Assembly: GCA_002331335.1 (NCBI GenBank)
Contig: DCZO01000008.1
Location: 1-38,293 of the forward strand
Origin: Nitrospira sp. UBA2082
GTDB taxonomy: Bacteria; Nitrospirota; Nitrospiria; Nitrospirales; Nitrospiraceae
DNA: 38,293 nt
Direction: 5' to 3'
Made by a program: the position numbers and the translations under genes. The notes below the pieces were generated by a model. It searched no databases. It had not been told where the DNA came from and saw nothing but the letters and a program-made list of their open reading frames with translations. The stretch's first letter is position 1. Each line of letters starts with the position of its first letter. Below are positions 33,597-38,293 of this stretch, piece after piece.

Positions 33597-34013
33597 CTAT
33601 GCAAACTCTCCCCGAACGACCAGCTTGGTGGCAACCGGCAGTTTGTGAGAAGCCAACCTAAACGCCTCCTTGGCCACGTCAGGCGTGACTCCATCCATCT
33701 CATACAAGATTCGTCCAGGCTTCACGACGGCCACCCAGTATTCCGGATTGCCCTTTCCCTTACCCATTCGAGTTTCCGCCGGCTTTTTCGTAATCGGCTT
33801 ATCAGGGAAAATGCGAGTCCATACCTGGCCGCCACGCTTGACATACCGCGTGATGGCAATGCGCGCCGCTTCGATTTGGCGGCTGGTCACCCACCCGGGC
33901 TCCAACGCCTTTAGGCCGAATTCTCCCAGCGTGATCTGCCCGCCACGATATGCCTTGCCGGTCATCCGGCCCTTTTGCATTTTTCTGAATTTGACTTTCT
34001 TCGGCGCTAACAC
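33597..34013 (-). CDS. rplP: 50S ribosomal protein L16
   Basis: Late-assembly protein next to the A-site tRNA. The 138-residue sequence starts with MLAPKKVKFRKMQKGRM and contains TSRQIEAARIAITRYVKRGG, RMGKGKGNPEYWVAVVKPG and the usual tail SHKLPVATKLVVR. GTG start with AAGGAG eight bases upstream, within the end of rpsC. Confidence 0.98.
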   Translation of the reverse strand: MLAPKKVKFRKMQKGRMTGKAYRGGQITLGEFGLKALEPGWVTSRQIEAARIAITRYVKRGGQVWTRIFPDKPITKKPAETRMGKGKGNPEYWVAVVKPGRILYEMDGVTPDVAKEAFRLASHKLPVATKLVVRGEFA

Positions 34014-34025
34014 GACAGCATCTCC

Positions 34026-34697
34026 TTACCCAAACCGCCTCTCCAGAGCCGATTCAGACTTCAATGGTTGAATCGGAAGCAGCTCTCCCTTATAGATCCA
34101 CGTTTTGACCCCGATCTGGCCCATGGTGGTGTGGGCTTCGGCAAAACCATAATCGATTTCGGCCCGAAGGGTATGCAACGGCACACGCCCCTCGCGATAC
34201 CATTCGGTTCTTGCGATTTCCGCGCCCCCCAAACGACCTGCGACCATAATCTTAATCCCTTGTGCACCCAACCTGAGCGCGGACTGGACACTGCGCTTCA
34301 TCGCCCGCCTGAACGCCACCCGCTTCTCCAGTTGCGTCGCGACGTTTTCGCTCACCAGCTGCGCATCCAACTCAGGCTTCTTAATCTCCTTGACCGTGAT
34401 GTACACCTGGCCGCCGTATTGTTTCTCAAGGTCTGCCTTGAGCTTGTCGACTTCCGCTCCCTTGCGGCCGATAATAATCCCCGGGCGTGCCGTGTGAATA
34501 ATCACTCGGGTCTGGTCTCCGGAACGTTCGATTTCCACCTTGGCCACGCCAGCGTGGTACAGCTTCGCCTTTACCACTTTTCTGATCTTCACGTCCTGGT
34601 GAAGCAATTTCGCATAGTCCTTACCGGCATACCAGCGAGAGCTCCAGGTGTAGTTGTACCCTAGTCTGTACCCAATCGGATGTGTCTTCTGACCCAT
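34026..34697 (-). CDS. rpsC: 30S ribosomal protein S3
   Basis: Head protein at the mRNA entry tunnel with helicase activity. The 223-residue protein has the MGQKTHPIGYRLGY start, a KH domain with IIIGRKGAEVDKLKADL (about 72-88) and the C-terminal IMVAGRLGGAEIARTEWYREG. I chose the ATG at 34697 because AGGCGG lies seven bases upstream; the frame stays open far upstream, but that part is antiparallel noise over rplV. Confidence 0.98.
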   Translation of the reverse strand: MGQKTHPIGYRLGYNYTWSSRWYAGKDYAKLLHQDVKIRKVVKAKLYHAGVAKVEIERSGDQTRVIIHTARPGIIIGRKGAEVDKLKADLEKQYGGQVYITVKEIKKPELDAQLVSENVATQLEKRVAFRRAMKRSVQSALRLGAQGIKIMVAGRLGGAEIARTEWYREGRVPLHTLRAEIDYGFAEAHTTMGQIGVKTWIYKGELLPIQPLKSESALERRFG

Positions 34698-34737
34698 TTG
34701 ATATCCGCCTCTAGTAATCGACCCTGTGAATGTGCCT

Positions 34738-35094
34738 CTACTTCTTCTTGTCTTGACTTGTCGATGCCGCGACCACAACCGTAATATGGCTGGTCCGCTT
34801 TTGGATGGCATTCGCGCGGCCCATGGATCGGGGACGGGCACGCCGATAGGTCGGGCCGCAGTTGACGAAGGCCTTCGACACCACCATCGATTCACTGTCG
34901 CCCATCTCCTTTTGCTCGGCATTTGCCACGGCAGAGCGAAGGATTTTTTCGACCACACGGGCTGCGTGCCTGGGTGTGTGTTTCAGCATCGCTAACGCCG
35001 TCGGTACCTGTTGCCCGCGAATCATATCAATCACCGGCTTGGCCTTCCGCGGCGCTACTCGCACAAATCGAAGTATGGCATGAGCTTCCGTCAT
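34738..35094 (-). CDS. rplV: 50S ribosomal protein L22
   Basis: Lines the peptide exit tunnel; its beta-hairpin is a known site of macrolide-resistance changes. The core HAILRFVRVAPRKAKPVIDMIRG and RARPRSMGRANAIQKRTSHITVVV is typical. The ATG at 35094 (118 residues) fits the family N-terminus. The frame is open to a GTG at 35118, adding eight residues, and neither start has a good ribosome site. Confidence 0.96.
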   Translation of the reverse strand: MTEAHAILRFVRVAPRKAKPVIDMIRGQQVPTALAMLKHTPRHAARVVEKILRSAVANAEQKEMGDSESMVVSKAFVNCGPTYRRARPRSMGRANAIQKRTSHITVVVAASTSQDKKK

Positions 35095-35162
35095 CGTCGC
35101 AATCCCGTCATCGGCCACCGGGCTCGAAAGCGAACTCCCCGGCGACGGACGACTCTGATCTC

Positions 35163-35450
35163 CTATTTAAGGGCCACAGCTTTTTCCGTCCTGGCTTGGC
35201 CGTGTCCCTTGAAAAATCTGGTCGGCGCAAACTCACCAAGCTTATGACCTACCATGTTTTCCGTCACGAACACGGGAATGAACTTCTTCCCGTTATGCAC
35301 AGCAAACGTATGTCCGATCATGTCGGGAACGACGGTCGAGCGGCGCGACCACGTCTTAATCAGCTTGCGGTCTTTCACCTGATTCATCTGTTCGACTTTC
35401 TTGAGGAGATGGCCGTCGACAAACGCGCCCTTACTAATCGATCTAGGCAT
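35163..35450 (-). CDS. rpsS: 30S ribosomal protein S19
   Basis: Head protein that pairs with S13 near the A site. The 95-residue sequence MPRSISKGAFVDGHLLKKV, then WSRRSTVVPDMIGHTFAVHNGKKFIPVFVTENMVGHKLGEFAPTR is diagnostic. The ATG at 35450 lies inside the end of rplB (8-base overlap) with AGGAG six bases upstream. Confidence 0.98.
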   Translation of the reverse strand: MPRSISKGAFVDGHLLKKVEQMNQVKDRKLIKTWSRRSTVVPDMIGHTFAVHNGKKFIPVFVTENMVGHKLGEFAPTRFFKGHGQARTEKAVALK

Positions 35451-36285
35451 TGCGCACTCCTGACTTCCGTCGAGCGATGATGAACTTGTCGGTCTTCTTG
35501 TTTTGCCTGGTCTTATACCCCTTCGTCGGCAATCCCCACGGCGACACAGGATGCGGATTCCCCTGACCAGACTTACCTTCCCCACCTCCATGCGGGTGGT
35601 CGACCGGATTCATGACGACACCGCGGACGTGCGGACGTTTTCCCATCCATCGCTTCCGCCCGGCTTTTCCGACCGTAATATTTTCATGATCCAGATTGCC
35701 GACCTGCCCAACCGTCGCCATACAGGTTCCCAGGATCCGCCGCATTTCACCGGACTTCAGCCGCACTTGAACATAGTCTCCGTCGCGGCCCATGACCTGA
35801 GCGAATCCACCGGCGCTCCGAATCAGTTGCCCACCCTTACCGAGCTTCAATTCGATATTATGAATGGTGGTCCCCAACGGCATGCTCGCAAGAGGCAGCG
35901 CATTGCCCGGCCTGATTTCAGACTGCGGCCCCGACTGCACCTCATCGTTGAGCGTCAACCCGACCGGAGCAAGGATGTACCGTTTCTCTCCGTCCTTATA
36001 CTTCAGCAGCGCAATGCGGGCGGACCGGTTGGGGTCATACTCGATCGCTTCCACACGGGCCGGAATCCCGATCTTGTCGCGGCGAAAATCAATCGTTCGA
36101 TACAGCCGCTTATGCCCCGCACCGCGGAAGCGGACGGTCATGCGTCCATCGTTATTCCGTCCGCCGCTCCGAAGATGAAACGATGTCAGCAACTTTTCCG
36201 GTTTCTTCTTCGTCAATTCTTCGGTCGTGACGGCCGTCATGCCCCGTCGCCCAGGAGATGTCGGCCTATACGCTTTCAATCCCAT
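35443..36285 (-). CDS. rplB: 50S ribosomal protein L2
   Basis: Needed for subunit association and the peptidyl-transferase centre. The 280-residue sequence starts MGLKAYRPTSPGRRGMT, has RFRGAGHKRLYRTIDFRRDK and GVVMNPVDHPHGGGEGK with the conserved functional histidine, and ends KFIIARRKSG. ATG start, with AGGG about 10 bases upstream. Overlaps rpsS. Confidence 0.99.
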   Translation of the reverse strand: MGLKAYRPTSPGRRGMTAVTTEELTKKKPEKLLTSFHLRSGGRNNDGRMTVRFRGAGHKRLYRTIDFRRDKIGIPARVEAIEYDPNRSARIALLKYKDGEKRYILAPVGLTLNDEVQSGPQSEIRPGNALPLASMPLGTTIHNIELKLGKGGQLIRSAGGFAQVMGRDGDYVQVRLKSGEMRRILGTCMATVGQVGNLDHENITVGKAGRKRWMGKRPHVRGVVMNPVDHPHGGGEGKSGQGNPHPVSPWGLPTKGYKTRQNKKTDKFIIARRKSGVRNA

Positions 36286-36313
36286 AACACTAACCCTACC
36301 TTCTCCAACGCAC

Positions 36314-36607
36314 CTACGCGCTTTCGTACATTTCGAGCTTTTCGCCCTTCTTGAGCGTGACGAATGCCTTCTTCCAATCCGAACGCCGGCCCGAGAAACG
36401 TCCTAATCGTTTTACCTTTCCACGAATGTTCAGGACGTTCACCTTCTCGACCTTCACTTTGAGCAACGCCTCAACAGCTTGCTTGATCTGCACACGATTC
36501 GCGTTGGGATGCACAATGAAACCGACCGTGTTGGTCTTTTCCCGAAGAGCCGTAATTTTTTCCGTTAACAACGGCTGCACCAGCACGGCATGTGTCTCAA
36601 CTTTCAC
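36314..36607 (-). CDS. rplW: 50S ribosomal protein L23
   Basis: Tunnel-exit protein and docking site for trigger factor and SRP. The 97-residue protein has VLVQPLLTEKITALREK, then FIVHPNANRVQIKQAVEALLKVKVEKVN, typical of L23. The GTG start overlaps the rplD stop (GTGA), so translation is probably coupled. Confidence 0.98.
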   Translation of the reverse strand: MKVETHAVLVQPLLTEKITALREKTNTVGFIVHPNANRVQIKQAVEALLKVKVEKVNVLNIRGKVKRLGRFSGRRSDWKKAFVTLKKGEKLEMYESA

Positions 36608-37227
36608 GACCAGACCTCCCGAACAGACCCCAGTTCCCGTTGCGAAACCACAACCATTCCGGCACGGACAATATCGTAGACATTCAACTGATCGATACTG
36701 AGCACCTTCACCGTGGTCAAATTCCTCGCAGCCTGCATGACCGGTGATTGATCCTTCCCGATGACGACCAGCACCTGATCGCCTCCGCTCAGCCGGTCCA
36801 ATGCCCGCGCCAATACCTTGGTCTTCGGTTCTTGAAGCGAGAGATCGGACAACACCACCAACTTATTCTCCGTCACTTTGGCCGAGAGCGCACTTTGCAG
36901 AGCCGCGCGGTACTTCTGCTTCGGCATCGAATACGCATAACTTCTTGGCTTGGGACCAAAGACACTGCCACCATGGCGCCATACGGGAGACCGCACAGAC
37001 CCGGCCCGGGCACGCCCCGTATGCTTTTGCTTCCAGGGTTTTTTGCCCGACCCTCTGACTTCTCCCCTTCGTAGCGTGGATGCCGTTCCCTGCCGCTCAC
37101 AGGCCCGTTGCATAATCACTGCCTCGTGCACCAAAGCCGCACGCGGCTCACACCCAAACACTTCCTGCGGCAATTCGACGGTTCCGACCTTTTTATTTTC
37201 TAAATTAACGACGTCGACTGTGGGCAT
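36604..37227 (-). CDS. rplD: 50S ribosomal protein L4
   Basis: Lines the exit tunnel, and in E. coli represses its own S10 operon. The 207-residue protein has a globular part (MPTVDVVNLENKKVGTVELP) and the long tunnel loop RGEVRGSGKKPWKQKHTGRARAGS. Three bases separate it from rplC, and it overlaps rplW by four bases. E. coli-style autogenous control needs a leader upstream of rpsJ, which is outside the window. Confidence 0.98.
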   Translation of the reverse strand: MPTVDVVNLENKKVGTVELPQEVFGCEPRAALVHEAVIMQRACERQGTASTLRRGEVRGSGKKPWKQKHTGRARAGSVRSPVWRHGGSVFGPKPRSYAYSMPKQKYRAALQSALSAKVTENKLVVLSDLSLQEPKTKVLARALDRLSGGDQVLVVIGKDQSPVMQAARNLTTVKVLSIDQLNVYDIVRAGMVVVSQRELGSVREVWS

Positions 37228-37230
37228 AGC

Positions 37231-37851
37231 TCAGCTCTTTTTCGACTTTCTGATTTCAACGATCCCATTCGCTGCACCAGGAATGCCGCCACGGACAAAA
37301 AGAAGGTGCTCGTCAGGACGCGATTCAACCACTTTCAGCCGCTGCGTCGTCACCCGTTCGGCCCCCATATGGCCGGGCAACGTCTTCCCTTTCCACACAC
37401 GGGAAGGAAATGAACTGGCCCCGATTGATCCAGGATGCCGATGGAACATCGATCCGTGCGATTCTGGACCGCCCGAATAATGGTGGCGCCGCACAACACC
37501 CTGAAACCCTTTCCCCTTCGACACACCGATCACATCCACCCAATCACCGGCCTTAAACATCCCGACTGTGACAGACTCCCCGACAACGGAGTCGCCTTCC
37601 TTCTTAAACTCCCGCAACACACGGGTCGCCGGCGCTTGATTCTTCTTCAAATGCCCCAGCTCGGCCTTGGAAAGCTTGCGCTCCTTGACTTCCCCAAAGG
37701 AAAGCTGGACCGCCTCATACCCGTCACGCTCTTTCGTCTTCACGGCGACGACTCGACACGGGCCGGCCGCAATAATCGTTACGGGCGTCAACCGGTTCTG
37801 GTCAAAGACCTGCGTCATCCCGAGCTTTTTTCCGAGCATTCCATTCGTCAT
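37231..37851 (-). CDS. rplC: 50S ribosomal protein L3
   Basis: Early-assembly protein whose loop reaches the peptidyl-transferase centre. The 206-residue sequence has GMLGKKLGMTQVFD, GVVRRHHYSGGPESHGS (the Gln methylated in E. coli is absent from this stretch; a His-rich segment is seen instead), HRHPGSIGASSFPSRVWKGKTLPGHMG and the usual C-terminus. I chose the ATG at 37851; a TTG two codons upstream is the only other option. Confidence 0.97.
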   Translation of the reverse strand: MTNGMLGKKLGMTQVFDQNRLTPVTIIAAGPCRVVAVKTKERDGYEAVQLSFGEVKERKLSKAELGHLKKNQAPATRVLREFKKEGDSVVGESVTVGMFKAGDWVDVIGVSKGKGFQGVVRRHHYSGGPESHGSMFHRHPGSIGASSFPSRVWKGKTLPGHMGAERVTTQRLKVVESRPDEHLLFVRGGIPGAANGIVEIRKSKKS

Positions 37852-37914
37852 AATCAAAGTCCCGTCTCAAACGCTGAGTCCCAGATCAGGAACTCACCAC
37901 TGAGTATTCAAAAC

Positions 37915-38226
37915 TCACAACTTAATTTCCACGTCGACCCCGGCCGCCAGATTCAGCTTCATGAGGGAATCCATGGTTTCCGGCGTCGGCTCCATGATGT
38001 CGAGCAACCGCTTGTGGGTCCGCATTTCAAACTGTTCGCGCGACTTCTTATCCGCATGCGTCGAGCGTTGCACGGTGATGCGCTCCACTTTCGTCGGAAG
38101 CGGAATCGGACCGATGATCTTGGCCCCGCTCCGCCTGACCGTCTCGACGATTTCCATCACCGATTGATCCAACACGCGGTAATCGAATCCACGGAGCCTG
38201 ATTCTAATTCGTTGATCAACCTTCAC
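37915..38226 (-). CDS. rpsJ: 30S ribosomal protein S10
   Basis: First gene of the S10 block here; S10 joins the 30S head and also acts as NusE in antitermination. Starting at the GTG at 38226 gives 103 residues, the exact usual length, with AAGGAG six bases upstream. The frame is open further to a TTG at 38247. QRIRIRLRGFDYRVLDQSV, then VRRSGAKIIGPIPLPTK, then DIMEPTPETMDSLMKLNLAAGVDVEIKL are diagnostic. The genes expected upstream (tuf or fusA) lie beyond the window. Confidence 0.98.
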   Translation of the reverse strand: MKVDQRIRIRLRGFDYRVLDQSVMEIVETVRRSGAKIIGPIPLPTKVERITVQRSTHADKKSREQFEMRTHKRLLDIMEPTPETMDSLMKLNLAAGVDVEIKL

Positions 38227-38293
38227 TTCTTGCTCCTTAGCTGACAACTGTCAGCCGATAGCTCCGAGCGTTACGCTAAGATTTCCGTGACGA

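Noticed and set aside
35503..36354. Plus-strand open frame of 283 codons opposite rplB
   Set aside because: Antisense shadow of L2; the codon pattern is explained by the conserved opposite strand.
1..38293. CRISPR arrays, insertion sequences, prophage genes, tRNA or rRNA genes
   Set aside because: No direct repeats with regular spacing, transposase or phage-like frames, or recognisable RNA genes were seen; gene order is ordinary core-genome synteny.

Overview
The window looks like a block of conserved core chromosome from a free-living Gram-negative (diderm) bacterium of moderately high GC, most likely Nitrospirota close to Nitrospira. This assignment is an inference. It rests on secretin-based type IV pilus genes and LPS-transport genes (outer membrane), a sigma54 cluster without the PTS-Ntr gene that proteobacteria place there, zinc-ligand versions of S4, S14, L36 and adenylate kinase, and frequent GTG starts. 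No marker gene that would settle the genus lies in the window. All genes except the first (167-1750, +) are on the minus strand, so transcription runs from high to low coordinates.

Positions 38226-22537 (minus) hold a complete, uninterrupted S10-spc-alpha ribosomal superoperon: rpsJ-rplC-D-W-B-rpsS-rplV-rpsC-rplP-rpmC-rpsQ-rplN-X-E-rpsN-H-rplF-R-rpsE-rpmD-rplO-secY-adk-map-infA-rpmJ-rpsM-K-D-rpoA-rplQ. Neighbouring genes often overlap by a few bases, and ten of the 31 genes start with GTG. A 14-bp perfect hairpin at 22466-22497 closes the block. Its promoter is presumably beyond position 38293.

Positions 22367-17595 carry lptC-lptA-lptB (LPS transport), rpoN (sigma54), hpf (ribosome hibernation) and rapZ. 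Next is pilM-N-O-P-Q (17237-12300), the type IV pilus alignment complex and outer-membrane secretin. These five genes are chained by ATGA/GTGA overlaps, lie behind a near-consensus sigma70 promoter with a long leader, and end at a 16-bp perfect hairpin. aroB and nadE follow (11985-9058), then a nitrogen-control pair, glnB (PII) and glnA (glutamine synthetase), with a CBS-domain protein directly downstream. The low-coordinate end holds a TPR-PilZ protein, an ABC-F (Uup-like) ATPase and two convergent HDOD-domain regulators.

The gene content is mostly housekeeping. I saw no CRISPR array, transposon, prophage, toxin-antitoxin pair, tRNA or rRNA, and no convincing novel multi-gene system. The points worth a second look are regulatory or structural: a palindrome over a candidate -35 box and an 11-base G run ahead of glnB; a charged insert inside LptA; the missing ptsN between hpf and rapZ; a basic N-terminal extension on L5; the long pilM leader; and the uncharacterised N-terminal half of the CBS protein beside glnA.
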